Program-made: the position numbers and the translations under genes | The notes under the pieces: generated by a model | What the model was told of the DNA's origin: nothing | Database searches by the model: none | Seen by the model: only the letters and a program-made list of their open reading frames with translations | Source of the DNA: Ruminococcus sp. | GTDB taxonomy: Bacteria > Bacillota > Clostridia > Oscillospirales > Ruminococcaceae | Direction of reading: 5' to 3' | Assembly (NCBI RefSeq): GCF_019417665.1 | Contig: NZ_DXUU01000025.1 | Location: forward strand, 1-39,034 | Length of the DNA: 39,034 bases | Shown here: positions 1 through 7,553 of the stretch, one piece after another | Layout: every line of letters starts with the position of its first letter | Position numbering within the stretch: the first letter of the stretch is position 1

Positions 1-195
1 GCAAAGGTCTGCTTTGCTATACCTTCTTGCCAATTACGAATTTTTTGTAAACTCTACTCCACAACTATTGACTTTTCTTAGCTGGACTTCATCTTAAACT
101 TTTTTCTATTATACCATATTTGTAGCTCAATAGGAAGATTTAATCAGTGTTTTCCTAACTATCAATATATCTCATTTTTCTGCTTCAACTGGTTA
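1..195. other. Left-edge intergenic region, no gene seen
   Basis: This AT-rich stretch lies downstream of the two-component operon and contains no credible coding frame. A short inverted repeat, GCAAAG and CTTTGC around a 5-base loop, sits at 1-17. A minus-strand promoter-like site at 108-116, listed separately, would read leftward out of the window. Confidence 0.6.
108..116 (-). promoter_or_regulatory. Extended -10 promoter reading off the left edge
   Basis: The minus strand reads TGGTATAAT, a perfect TATAAT box preceded by the TG of an extended -10 element. I see no good -35 hexamer at 16-18 bases upstream, which is tolerated for extended -10 promoters. Transcription would start near position 101 and leave the window, so it probably serves an unseen gene to the left. 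Confidence 0.4.
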
Positions 196-723
196 CTATT
201 TCAAAAGGGAATGCCCTTTTTCGCAGATAGTATCAATTTCATCCTGTTTGGCCGCAATCAGCGATTCTACTTTCTGACTGCGTTTCTGAAACATTTCCTG
301 ATATAAAAAATACGGCAGAATCCATCCAATAAATGCAGGAATTGCAAAGAGAATACAAAGTAAAATCATCGGCGGTTCATGGGTCACTGCAAAAACAGAA
401 CCTGCCATAAACGCCGTGCCGATAATGCCAACGATCAGCGCCAATATAGTCGCAGCAGAGGTCCTGGAATGTTCCAGTGCCTGTATCTCATTTGCACAAG
501 CTTCAAAGTGCCGCTGAAGACGTGTCAGTTCTGCTTTATTGATGATATGCCTGTCACGCTTTAAATAAATCGTTGTATGGCTCGCACTTTCTGTTACAGG
601 GCGGTTTTCATCAATTGCCCAGCCTAAATTTTCATAACAGTCCAGATACATGGAGACATTTTCTGCTTCCACAGTGATTTCCTTATATTCATAAGCCACA
701 AAATCCGGTTTCATGTTACGCAT
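196..723 (-). CDS. Small two-helix membrane protein of unknown function
   Basis: A 175-residue protein that I cannot assign to a family. Residues 1-88 are soluble and charged, helices at about 91-113 and 118-141 cross the membrane, and a charged helix rich in Lys and Glu follows at about 142-165. The helical stretches before and after the membrane hairpin (about 60-85 and 145-165) look like coiled coil. The start at 723 has GGGAGGAGG just upstream; a second ATG three codons later is a weaker choice. It is the last gene of the five-gene dehydrogenase/two-component operon and its start overlaps the end of the kinase gene by 8 bases, so the two are translationally coupled. A role as accessory to the kinase is inference from position only. 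Confidence 0.75.
   Translation of the reverse strand: MRNMKPDFVAYEYKEITVEAENVSMYLDCYENLGWAIDENRPVTESASHTTIYLKRDRHIINKAELTRLQRHFEACANEIQALEHSRTSAATILALIVGIIGTAFMAGSVFAVTHEPPMILLCILFAIPAFIGWILPYFLYQEMFQKRSQKVESLIAAKQDEIDTICEKGHSLLK
203..220. terminator. Weak terminator-like hairpin at operon end
   Basis: AAAAGGG (203-209) and CCCTTTT (214-220) form a 7-bp stem with a 4-base loop, overlapping the last codons of the 175-residue gene. On the minus strand only four T residues follow before GAAATAG, so termination would be weak. Confidence 0.35.
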
Positions 724-1795
724 CTGCCTCCTCCCTGCAGATTGACACAGGCAGTTTTACCGTAAAAACAGTTCCCTTGCCAACTTCGCTTTTTACAGTA
801 ATCATTCCATCACTCAGCTGTAAGATACGCTGGACAAGGGCAAGTCCCAGACCGTTTCCCTCCGTAGAATGAGAGGTGTCTCCCTGGTAGAATTTATCGA
901 AAATATGTTTCATCGTATCTGCATCCATGCCGCACCCTGTATCGGCTACGGAAACTGTCACGGATTCCTTGTCAGAGATTTGCATAAGCGTCACTGTACC
1001 ACTGTCTGGCGTAAACTTCATGGCATTGGACAAGAGGTTCGTCCACACAATCGCAAGCAATTCCTCGTCCTCCTCTACCATTGCCTTGTCCTCTAAGTCA
1101 GCTTCAAATTCAATATTCTTTTTCTCCCAGATGTTCTCAAACTGCAATGCACATTCACATAGCTGTCTGCACACGTCATACCGCTGCGGTGCAGGTTGGA
1201 TCGCCTGCTTTTCCAACTTATTCAGTTTCAGTATATTGGCAATCAGGTTAGACAAACGCTTTGTAGCGTGAAGAATAGTTTCCGTACACTCCCTCTGTTC
1301 TTCTTCATTTAGACGACTTTTTTGCAGCAGTTCGGCGTTACTCTGAATGACCGCAAGGGGTGTTTTGATCTCGTGAGACACATTAGAAAAAAAGTCCGTT
1401 TTCAGAGTCTCGATACTGCCAAGCTCCTCCACCATTTTATTGAAATCCATGATCATGACATCCAGATAGTCCAGTTTATCCGATGTATTCGTAGTCGGAA
1501 CATATACGGAAAAATCACCGTGGGCAACCTTTGAAGTCGCTTTCGCCAGATTCTGCATGGGAATTTCATAACTTCTCCTGACACGCCAGCCTGTGAACAA
1601 GGTCAGTCCCAATGCCACAAGAAACCAGTAAATTATAGGAATGATTGTTTGTACAAGTTTGCTCCAGTTCCGTTCATTGGCAAGCACAATCAATCCGAAA
1701 TGTATACCCGACATTAGAAGCAGTACCAGAAAGAAAATCACAAGCAAAGACACGGGAAACCGTGACCGTTTCACCGGAACTTTCTGTCTACTCAT
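716..1795 (-). CDS. Two-component sensor histidine kinase
   Basis: A 359-residue membrane histidine kinase. Two transmembrane helices at about 14-38 and 48-69 enclose only a very short extracellular loop, so it probably senses a signal in or at the membrane or through a partner protein. A HAMP linker follows at about 71-125, then the dimerisation box FFSNVSHEIKTPL with phospho-acceptor His141. The ATP-binding domain shows the N box (Asn257 in LLSNAMKFTP), the G1 box DTGCGM (285-290), the F box (298-305) and the G2 box GNGLGLAL (313-320), so all catalytic motifs are intact. Its start codon overlaps the regulator stop as ATGA. It should phosphorylate the adjacent OmpR-type regulator. The short sensor loop and membrane-protein neighbours resemble kinases of the cell-envelope stress class, but the ligand is unknown. 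Confidence 0.95.
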   Translation of the reverse strand: MSRQKVPVKRSRFPVSLLVIFFLVLLLMSGIHFGLIVLANERNWSKLVQTIIPIIYWFLVALGLTLFTGWRVRRSYEIPMQNLAKATSKVAHGDFSVYVPTTNTSDKLDYLDVMIMDFNKMVEELGSIETLKTDFFSNVSHEIKTPLAVIQSNAELLQKSRLNEEEQRECTETILHATKRLSNLIANILKLNKLEKQAIQPAPQRYDVCRQLCECALQFENIWEKKNIEFEADLEDKAMVEEDEELLAIVWTNLLSNAMKFTPDSGTVTLMQISDKESVTVSVADTGCGMDADTMKHIFDKFYQGDTSHSTEGNGLGLALVQRILQLSDGMITVKSEVGKGTVFTVKLPVSICREEADA

Positions 1796-2463
1796 AGCAG
1801 CACCGCCTTGTAGCCGATGCCACGAATGGTTTTGATCTCAAATCCATCACAGGATGAAAACTTATCCCGCAGCTTCGTAATGTACACATCCACTGCACGC
1901 AGACTGGTCTCCGATTCCACACCCCAGAATTCGTCCATAAGCTGTGCACGGGAAAAGGTCTTTTTCGGATAGGACAACAGCTTGTACAGAATGTTGAATT
2001 CTCTCGTTGTAACGGGAACTTCTTCGCCGTCCACTGTGGCACTCATACCGTCTGCATCCAATTCCATATTGCCCACCACAAGCTTTCGTTCCATTTCAAT
2101 GTTTGCCCGTCGCAGCAGTGCACGGACTCGCAGCAGCAGTTCATCCAGTTCGATCGGCTTCACCATGTAATCATCGATTCCCAGCTGATAGCCTTTCTGT
2201 TTTGAGGGAAGGTCATCCTTTGCGGACATAAACAGAATGGGAATATGCTTGTTCACTCGGCGTACATTTTCCGCAAATTCAAAGCCGTCTATTTCCGGCA
2301 TCATAATATCCGAGATGATCATTTCATAAAGCTTGTTGTACATTTCGTTATAGGCGTCGTTGGCATTCAGACAGCCTTTTGCATGAAATCCACAGTCGTT
2401 CAGATAGGTACAGACTGTCTGATTTAGCTTTGCATCATCTTCCAGAACCAGTATGTTTATCAT
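1792..2463 (-). CDS. OmpR/PhoB-family response regulator
   Basis: A 223-residue DNA-binding response regulator of normal length. The receiver domain (1-120) has the acidic pocket at Glu8-Asp10, phospho-acceptor Asp52 in SDIMMPE, Ser80 and Lys102 in VKPIE. The C-terminal winged helix (about 125-223) has the family pattern TTREFNILYKLL, RAVDVYITKLRDKF and the closing TIRGIGYK. It lies between the 313-residue membrane protein, overlapped by 4 bases, and its kinase, also overlapped by 4 bases. Regulators of this family bind direct repeats spaced by one helical turn. The only such array I see nearby is in front of the 123-residue membrane protein gene (5289-5314), which makes that unit a candidate target. 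This link is inference. Confidence 0.95.
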   Translation of the reverse strand: MINILVLEDDAKLNQTVCTYLNDCGFHAKGCLNANDAYNEMYNKLYEMIISDIMMPEIDGFEFAENVRRVNKHIPILFMSAKDDLPSKQKGYQLGIDDYMVKPIELDELLLRVRALLRRANIEMERKLVVGNMELDADGMSATVDGEEVPVTTREFNILYKLLSYPKKTFSRAQLMDEFWGVESETSLRAVDVYITKLRDKFSSCDGFEIKTIRGIGYKAVLL

Positions 2464-3401
2464 GTTGTTTGTCTCCGTTTCAATTTATTCAGTGCCCTCT
2501 GACCATGTACGGTCAGATACACCGCCACAAAAAGCGTAATCCCCAGCACAAACGCACCGGTAATAATATTCATTTCCATGCGGAACTGCTCATCGCCACC
2601 TCCAAACCGTGAAATCATAGCCGTTTGCAGTGCAAACACGGACATCAGCGCACCGGCAAAGCTGATTGCCTTTGAAGCTGACAGTATCGGACTTCCAGCT
2701 TTGCGAAATTTTACAAGATTCATAATTGCAGAAATAAAAGAGCAGAAAGTGTACATTGCCGAAATGTAAATTACATATCCTGGATATTCGTAGCCCTCGT
2801 TCTTCCATATCATCTGGATGACCATACCGCTCATTGCGCCGTTCAGCAGGAACATAAGAAATCCGGTTTTGCGATAGCTGCGGAATTCGTGTATCAATTT
2901 CACTTTTCTGTTATTCAGTTTTGCCGCCTTGCGTGAGTTTAGAATCAGGTGAAATCGAAGTACACAAAGCATGACATAATAAACCGCAATTGCACCCAGC
3001 CATACGGAACCATAGAGGATACTCGTCACAAATTTAAAGCCTGCATAAAACAGGTTGATTATCATGCCCTGATGCAGGGAAATGCTGCCTTTGAAGGTCA
3101 GATCGTTGAGGTATCGGTTTCCTATGGGGTGGCTGCTGATCTTGTCAACAATGGGATTGTATCTGAACCGATAGGTGATTTTCGATTTGAGTTCCGGAAA
3201 GGCAAGAACTAGAACCGTAAATGCGTATGCCGACAGAACATATGAGATGTAGGAAACCGGACTTGTTTCACTAAGACATGTTAATGCAAAAATGACAAAA
3301 GGAAATCCTGTCAAACTTGCAAGAATAACGACCCACAGCGGCGGAAACAGAAAAGCATGAAGTATTTCTTTGAGCTGTCCCCTTTTATCAGCTTTTTTCA
3401 T
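2460..3401 (-). CDS. Multi-pass membrane protein of unknown function
   Basis: A 313-residue protein with about seven or eight hydrophobic helices, for example around 18-42, 52-70, 118-150, 180-200, 209-232, 245-263 and 277-300. Basic segments between helices (RKAAKLNNRKVK at about 157-168 and LKRRQTT at the end) suggest cytoplasmic loops and a cytoplasmic C terminus. I do not recognise the family and see no transport or catalytic motif. No good ribosome binding site precedes the ATG at 3401, and an in-frame stop lies four codons upstream. Its first codons overlap the end of the dehydrogenase gene by 14 bases, so translation probably depends on coupling. Its place directly before the regulator suggests a sensor partner or a transporter controlled with the system; this is a guess from context. 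Confidence 0.8.
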   Translation of the reverse strand: MKKADKRGQLKEILHAFLFPPLWVVILASLTGFPFVIFALTCLSETSPVSYISYVLSAYAFTVLVLAFPELKSKITYRFRYNPIVDKISSHPIGNRYLNDLTFKGSISLHQGMIINLFYAGFKFVTSILYGSVWLGAIAVYYVMLCVLRFHLILNSRKAAKLNNRKVKLIHEFRSYRKTGFLMFLLNGAMSGMVIQMIWKNEGYEYPGYVIYISAMYTFCSFISAIMNLVKFRKAGSPILSASKAISFAGALMSVFALQTAMISRFGGGDEQFRMEMNIITGAFVLGITLFVAVYLTVHGQRALNKLKRRQTT

Positions 3402-4410
3402 GGTTAATGATCACATTCAGTGCATGTTCCGTATCTGCGGCAGTTGCAATTGCTTTTGAAATCTCTGTAAGCGGAAACTCATGTGTTATGATAGACTCAA
3501 TGTTGTATACTCTACTTTCCATCAAACGCATAACATCACGCACGTCTTCCGGCATATAGCCGCCCGAACCGATAATGCTTTTCTGTGCATAGGTCAGGTG
3601 CAGAATATCAAGCTGTTTCAGTGCATTATTGACTGCCACAGCAACAAAACGGCTTCCAATCTTGCCGATATTCATAAAGGTATCCAATACACTTTCCGCA
3701 CCAGCAGCATCAATGAAAATATCCGCATCAGCAGTCATTTCGCTCAGACCGTGTGCCTCGCCAAACACTTTTGTCATTTCCGCCTGCACATCCTGCTTTA
3801 CCGGATTACACGCATGGAAACCAAGACCCTTTGCCTTTTCAAGTCTGAACGCCGAAACGTCTGCAAGCATGACCTGACTGCATCCGAAAATCTGCTTTAA
3901 TGCCATTGCCGCTGCGATTCCAATCGTTCCTGCACCGAACACAACTGCCTTTTCGCCATGCTTTGGATTAGAACGTCTTGCGGCTCTTGTGCCGACCGTG
4001 AAAGGCTCGATCAGCGCAGCGACTCTCAGGGGAATCTTATCGCTGACCTTGTATACCTGCTTGCCGACTACGCAGTTTGGAATACGAATATACTCTGAAA
4101 ATCCACCGATCGTGCCGGCACGTTTGGGATCTCCGGTGGCAAGCAGAGGATAGGGGTAAACAATATCTCCCACAGCAATACCATTTACGTTTTTGCCAAC
4201 TTCTGCAACTTGTGAAACAATTTCGTGGCCGAATTCCTCGCCCATCGTGATTTTATGTCCTGTGTTAGGTCCGTGGGTGTACACTGCCACATCTGTGCCA
4301 CAGATGCTGGCGTACAGATTTTTTATTATAATATCGTTATCACCACAAGCAGGATTATCCCGTTCTTCAATTCTGACATTCTCTTTGCCATAATAAATTG
4401 CTGTTTTCAT
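3388..4410 (-). CDS. Zinc-type medium-chain alcohol dehydrogenase
   Basis: A 340-residue NAD(P)-dependent dehydrogenase of the medium-chain family, closest in pattern to the threonine/sorbitol/butanediol branch. The catalytic zinc site is visible as Cys37 (SICGTD), His62-Glu63 (GEEFGHE) and Glu135 (LIEPF). The nucleotide-binding fold carries GAGTIG at 159-164 and an acidic Asp184 at the end of the second strand, which favours NAD over NADP. The structural-zinc lobe expected after GD at 81-82 has no cysteines at all, so that second zinc site is absent. The start has GGGAGG six bases upstream. This is the first gene of the operon; why a dehydrogenase heads a two-component cassette is not clear. 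The substrate cannot be read from sequence, a secondary alcohol or polyol being most likely. Confidence 0.9.
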   Translation of the reverse strand: MKTAIYYGKENVRIEERDNPACGDNDIIIKNLYASICGTDVAVYTHGPNTGHKITMGEEFGHEIVSQVAEVGKNVNGIAVGDIVYPYPLLATGDPKRAGTIGGFSEYIRIPNCVVGKQVYKVSDKIPLRVAALIEPFTVGTRAARRSNPKHGEKAVVFGAGTIGIAAAMALKQIFGCSQVMLADVSAFRLEKAKGLGFHACNPVKQDVQAEMTKVFGEAHGLSEMTADADIFIDAAGAESVLDTFMNIGKIGSRFVAVAVNNALKQLDILHLTYAQKSIIGSGGYMPEDVRDVMRLMESRVYNIESIITHEFPLTEISKAIATAADTEHALNVIINHEKS

Positions 4411-4442
4411 ACAGAAACCTCCCGATATATTTTTTAATCTAT

Positions 4443-4451
4443 ATTATAACA
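4443..4451 (-). promoter_or_regulatory. Extended -10 promoter of the dehydrogenase operon
   Basis: The minus strand reads TGTTATAAT, an extended -10 element with a perfect TATAAT box. Transcription would start near 4436, about 26 bases before the ATG at 4410. No convincing -35 hexamer is present, in line with an extended -10 or an activated promoter. Confidence 0.55.
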
Positions 4452-4501
4452 CATAAATATGACATTCTTGTTAAAATTGAAATAATTGCCAAAACTCCCA
4501 T

Positions 4502-4536
4502 AAAAGCAGCGGAAAGAATGCCCCCCGCTGCTTTTT
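4502..4536. terminator. Intrinsic terminator of the 84/123-residue gene pair
   Basis: AAAAGCAGCGG (4502-4512) pairs with CCGCTGCTTTT (4525-4535) around a 12-base loop. The arms end in A and T runs, so the hairpin could stop RNA polymerase from either side. It follows the 84-residue gene on the minus strand and insulates it from the dehydrogenase operon downstream. Confidence 0.75.
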
Positions 4537-4556
4537 CCAATAAACAGAATTACAAA

Positions 4557-4811
4557 CTACTTTCCCAGATGTTTTGCAACATCAATACGCTCATTTGCCT
4601 CTGCGATTCTCTCATTTGCTGCATCGATCTGTTCCTGACGTTTTGCCTGTTCAGCGGCTTTTCTGACAGACGGTTTGCTCATAGCTTTTGCTTCTTCGAA
4701 ATTTGCCTTTGATTCCGCTTTTACCGCTGCAAAATTTGCTTTGTCAACCTCATGCTGTGCTCTTGCACTTTCAGCCATATCTCTGAATGCGTTCTTAAAA
4801 AATTCTCCCAT
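4557..4811 (-). CDS. Small charged alpha-helical protein, unknown function
   Basis: An 84-residue protein made almost wholly of charged residues and alanine, with no signal peptide, membrane segment or cysteine. It should be one long helix or coiled coil. Near the C terminus ANERIAE and ANERIDV repeat with a seven-residue period, and Lys-Ala-Glu/Asn patterns recur in the first half. AGGAGGAG lies upstream of the ATG at 4811. It is the second gene of a two-gene unit, 31 bases after the stop of the four-helix membrane protein, and a terminator follows. By arrangement (small membrane protein plus soluble coiled coil under apparent two-component control) it recalls envelope-stress pairs such as LiaI-LiaH or Psp proteins. 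No sequence similarity supports this, so it is only an analogy. Confidence 0.75.
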   Translation of the reverse strand: MGEFFKNAFRDMAESARAQHEVDKANFAAVKAESKANFEEAKAMSKPSVRKAAEQAKRQEQIDAANERIAEANERIDVAKHLGK

Positions 4812-4842
4812 TGTAAGCTCCTCCTAAATACTTTATTGAAAT

Positions 4843-5214
4843 TTATTTGATACCTTTGATCATAGGAATCAATCCCAGCAAAAGAACAATTCCCACGATT
4901 CCTACTACAATGCCCCAGATCATCAGACCTTCCCAGACCATTGTCATGCACATACCAACACCTAGCACCAGTGCTCCTACAATACCATAGATGACAGTCC
5001 CAATTGCTTTGCCGTTCAGTTTGACAGCAGGTGCTCCGGTCATTTTTCTGCGGACAAAGACCATTGCCAGAAGAATCACCGCACCGACAATTCCTGTTAC
5101 AATGCCCGGCATGAACGCATCCCATTCGGAAATCAGTGCCATGCACATACCCAATGCAAAGATCAGTCCGCCGATAGTGGACATTACAAGAGTGACAAAG
5201 TTTTCTTTTTTCAT
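4843..5214 (-). CDS. Four-helix membrane protein with internal duplication
   Basis: A 123-residue membrane protein, family not recognised. I take the ATG at 5214 as start because GGAGG sits eight bases upstream; the longer frame up to 5298 would extend through the -10 box and into the repeats of the promoter. It has four hydrophobic helices in two similar hairpins. The first hairpin contains GLIFALGMCMALISEWDAF and the second GALVLGVGMCMTMVWEGLM, each followed by a GIV.GIVG helix, so the protein arose by tandem duplication. The halves are joined by a basic cytoplasmic-type loop (RRKMTGAPAVKLNGK). It is first in a two-gene unit with the 84-residue helical protein and has its own promoter with phased repeats. 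Function unknown; co-regulation with an envelope response is inferred. Confidence 0.8.
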   Translation of the reverse strand: MKKENFVTLVMSTIGGLIFALGMCMALISEWDAFMPGIVTGIVGAVILLAMVFVRRKMTGAPAVKLNGKAIGTVIYGIVGALVLGVGMCMTMVWEGLMIWGIVVGIVGIVLLLGLIPMIKGIK

Positions 5215-5272
5215 CGTGAATACCTCCAGTTGATGTTTTTTGTCAGATGCTTCGTTCTCATCTGTTGTATGC

Positions 5273-5314
5273 ATTATACCTACTCTATGTTTGTGCATTG
5301 TTTAAGAATTGTTT
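5273..5314 (-). promoter_or_regulatory. Activator-type promoter with 11-bp phased repeats
   Basis: A perfect TATAAT box lies at 5273-5278 on the minus strand. Where the -35 box should be (5296-5301) there is no good TTGACA. Instead the plus strand shows ATTGTTT at 5297-5303 and again at 5308-5314, exactly 11 bases apart, and a third GTTT at 5289-5292 in the same phase. Direct repeats one helical turn apart over a poor -35 box are the hallmark of promoters activated by OmpR-family regulators. The nearest such regulator is encoded at 1792-2463. Confidence 0.6.
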
Positions 5315-5433
5315 GAGAAATATTAAAGTCACTAGAGCATATTGACTTATCGCATATGTACACCCGTGAGAAAGGAAAACATTCACACATCTTGTTACGC
5401 TGCTTTTCCATCATACCTTTATACTGCCAATAA

Positions 5434-5476
5434 AAAAACGCTTCCACCTGCATTTTCAGCAGACAGAAACGTTTTT
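5434..5476 (-). terminator. Terminator of the V-type ATPase operon
   Basis: On the minus strand a long stem of about 18 pairs, including G-U pairs, opens with AAAAACG (5476-5470) and closes with CGTTTTTTT (5440-5432). The inner arms CTGC and GCAG surround a 7-base loop. It lies 34 bases after the subunit D stop and ends in a run of T residues. Confidence 0.8.
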
Positions 5477-5509
5477 ATCGCATTTCACTTTGTATTGATT
5501 TGCTGTACA

Positions 5510-6160
5510 CTATGCGTAATTATGAGACTTATTCAGCACCATATCCTTAACTTTCATCAGACCTGTCGCCGTGCTTCTTTCGTTTTCCGAAAGCTTCATG
5601 GTGATATACTTGATGGTCTCTTCATAGTCCGGGATCATGATATGCTCCAACGCATTGACACGGCGTCTTGTCTTTTCGATCTCATCCGCCATCAATTGGC
5701 AAGACTTTTCCACTTCAGCAAGGCGTATCATTTTCGGAAATACCTCGCTAAGTACCTGGACAGCATCGTCCAAATCGCAGGACGTAAAGGCTGTACCGTA
5801 GGCATAAATATCGTTGATGTTGCTTGTCTTGAACTTCGTCTCAAATACAGGGATCTTCACGCTCATGACATTCTGCTCCTGAATCTCCAGAGAAACCTCC
5901 TGTTTCGGCAGCAGCAATGCTGTCTCCAGCTGGGCAGTCTGCATCACAGAACCAGCCACCGCCATATGGGCATTTGCCTGACAAATGGCATTCTCCACCT
6001 CGGTGCGCAGCTGCTGATTTTCCCGAACCAGTTCCATAAAACGCCGCATAAGTTCGTCACGTTTGTCTTTCAGCAGCTTGTGTCCCCTTCTGGCAGATGC
6101 CAGCTTCCTTTTCAGATTGGTCAGCTCCATACGGGTAGGATTTACATTTAGTCTTGCCAA
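5510..6160 (-). CDS. ntpD: V-type ATP synthase/ATPase subunit D (central shaft)
   Basis: A 216-residue subunit, normal for the family. It forms the coiled-coil rotor shaft inside the A3B3 head and couples ATP turnover to ring rotation. The diagnostic N-terminal motif LNVNPTRMEL appears at residues 4-13 and long N- and C-terminal helices flank a central globular part. This motif must be translated, which places the start at the TTG codon at 6160 with GGGGTGAG just upstream; the first ATG at 6130 would cut the motif. It is the last gene of the operon, 16 bases after subunit B, and is followed by a strong terminator. The TTG start may lower its translation relative to A and B, which fits one copy per complex against three. 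Confidence 0.95.
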   Translation of the reverse strand: MARLNVNPTRMELTNLKRKLASARRGHKLLKDKRDELMRRFMELVRENQQLRTEVENAICQANAHMAVAGSVMQTAQLETALLLPKQEVSLEIQEQNVMSVKIPVFETKFKTSNINDIYAYGTAFTSCDLDDAVQVLSEVFPKMIRLAEVEKSCQLMADEIEKTRRRVNALEHIMIPDYEETIKYITMKLSENERSTATGLMKVKDMVLNKSHNYA

Positions 6161-6176
6161 ATCAGCTCACCCCGTT

Positions 6177-7553
6177 TCATGGTTGATTGTCGTAGTACTT
6201 TTGCAGATATTCCTCATGAATTCGCTTCAGTTCACTTCTTGGAAGCAGCCGCAGCAGTTCCCAGCCCTCTGCCAAAGTATCCTCAATGCTCCGATCGTTC
6301 TCAAAGCCCTGTGAGACATATTTTTTCTCGAATTCATCGGCAAATTTTGCATAAAGTCTGTCCATAGGCGTCAGTGCCGCTTCACCCAGTACTACCATAA
6401 GTTCCTTGGCATCCTTGCCTCGTGCATAGGCAGAGAACAGCTGATTCATGGTATCCGAATGATCCTCCCGGGTTCTGCCGACACCAATACCCTTGTCTTT
6501 CAGACGGGACAAGGACGGTAGTACATCAATAGGCGGCTCGATACCCTTCCGGTACAGATCACGGGACAGGATGATTTGTCCCTCGGTAATATATCCTGTC
6601 AGGTCGGGGATAGGATGGGTCTTGTCATCCTCCGGCATAGTGAGGATGGGAATCATGGTAATGCTGCCGTCAGAGCCTTCCTGTCTGCCAGCCCTCTCAT
6701 AAATAGATGCAAGATCCGTGTACATATAGCCCGGATAGCCTCGTCTGCCGGGCACTTCCTTTCGTGCTGCTGAGACCTCACGAAGCGCATCAGCATAGTT
6801 GGTGATATCCGTCAAAATCACAAGTACGTGCATATTCTTCTGGAATGCCAGATATTCTGCAGCAGTCAGCGCCATTTTCGGTGTTGCAAGACGTTCGATA
6901 GCGGAATCGTTGGCAAGGTTGATAAACAGCACAGTTCTATCCAAAGCACCGGTACTGCGGAAACTGTTGATGAAATACTCCGATTCCTCAAAGGTAATGC
7001 CCATGGCGGCAAACACTACCGCAAAGGGTTCATTGCTGCCACGTACCTTTGCCTGCCGTGCGATCTGCGCCGCCAGTTTTGCATGGGGCAGACCACTTGC
7101 GGAAAAGATCGGCAGCTTCTGTCCCCGAACCAGCGTGTTCAGACCGTCAATGGCAGAAACGCCTGTCTGGATGAACTCCTGAGGATATTTTCTTGCCACG
7201 GGATTGATGGGCAGACCGTTGACATCCATACGCATTTCCGGGATAATTTCCGGGCCGTTGTCGATAGGGTTGCCCAATCCGTCAAAGACTCTTCCCAGCA
7301 TATCCTCCGAAACGCCCAGTTCCATCTGGTGTCCCGAAAAGACAACGCTGCTCTCCTCCAGATTGATGCCTGCCGCATTCTCAAACAGCTGTACCAGAGC
7401 ATTGGTACCGTCGATCTCTAATACACGGCAGCGGCGTTTTTCGCCGTCCCGGAGACGGATCTCTGCCATTTCGTTGTATGTCACATGTGTTACATCTTTG
7501 ACCAGCAGCAGAGGTCCTGCTGCCTCTTCGATGGTTCTGTATTCTCTCGGCAT
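6177..7553 (-). CDS. ntpB: V-type ATP synthase/ATPase subunit B
   Basis: A 458-residue regulatory, non-catalytic head subunit, normal length. It alternates with subunit A in the A3B3 hexamer on the cytoplasmic side. The beta-barrel domain is at about 1-75. At the place of the P-loop the sequence is SASGLPHAKL (151-160), the typical degenerate loop of B subunits that lacks the Walker A lysine pattern. The region around 285-305 (GRRGYPGYMYTDLASIYERAGR in outline) contributes to the interface nucleotide site. The start overlaps the subunit A stop by one base (TGATG), and GAGGAGG within the last Glu codons of the A gene serves as its ribosome binding site, so A and B are made in equal amounts by coupling. 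Confidence 0.98.
   Translation of the reverse strand: MPREYRTIEEAAGPLLLVKDVTHVTYNEMAEIRLRDGEKRRCRVLEIDGTNALVQLFENAAGINLEESSVVFSGHQMELGVSEDMLGRVFDGLGNPIDNGPEIIPEMRMDVNGLPINPVARKYPQEFIQTGVSAIDGLNTLVRGQKLPIFSASGLPHAKLAAQIARQAKVRGSNEPFAVVFAAMGITFEESEYFINSFRSTGALDRTVLFINLANDSAIERLATPKMALTAAEYLAFQKNMHVLVILTDITNYADALREVSAARKEVPGRRGYPGYMYTDLASIYERAGRQEGSDGSITMIPILTMPEDDKTHPIPDLTGYITEGQIILSRDLYRKGIEPPIDVLPSLSRLKDKGIGVGRTREDHSDTMNQLFSAYARGKDAKELMVVLGEAALTPMDRLYAKFADEFEKKYVSQGFENDRSIEDTLAEGWELLRLLPRSELKRIHEEYLQKYYDNQP

Noticed and set aside
5215..5298. Longer N terminus for the 123-residue membrane protein
   Set aside because: The 28 extra residues would be translated from the promoter region, including the -10 box at 5273-5278; the ATG at 5214 has a good ribosome binding site.
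5342..6151. Plus-strand open frame of 269 codons over subunit D
   Set aside because: Antisense to a clear V-type ATPase subunit and its terminator; its composition (many His, Cys, Arg) is that of a shadow frame.
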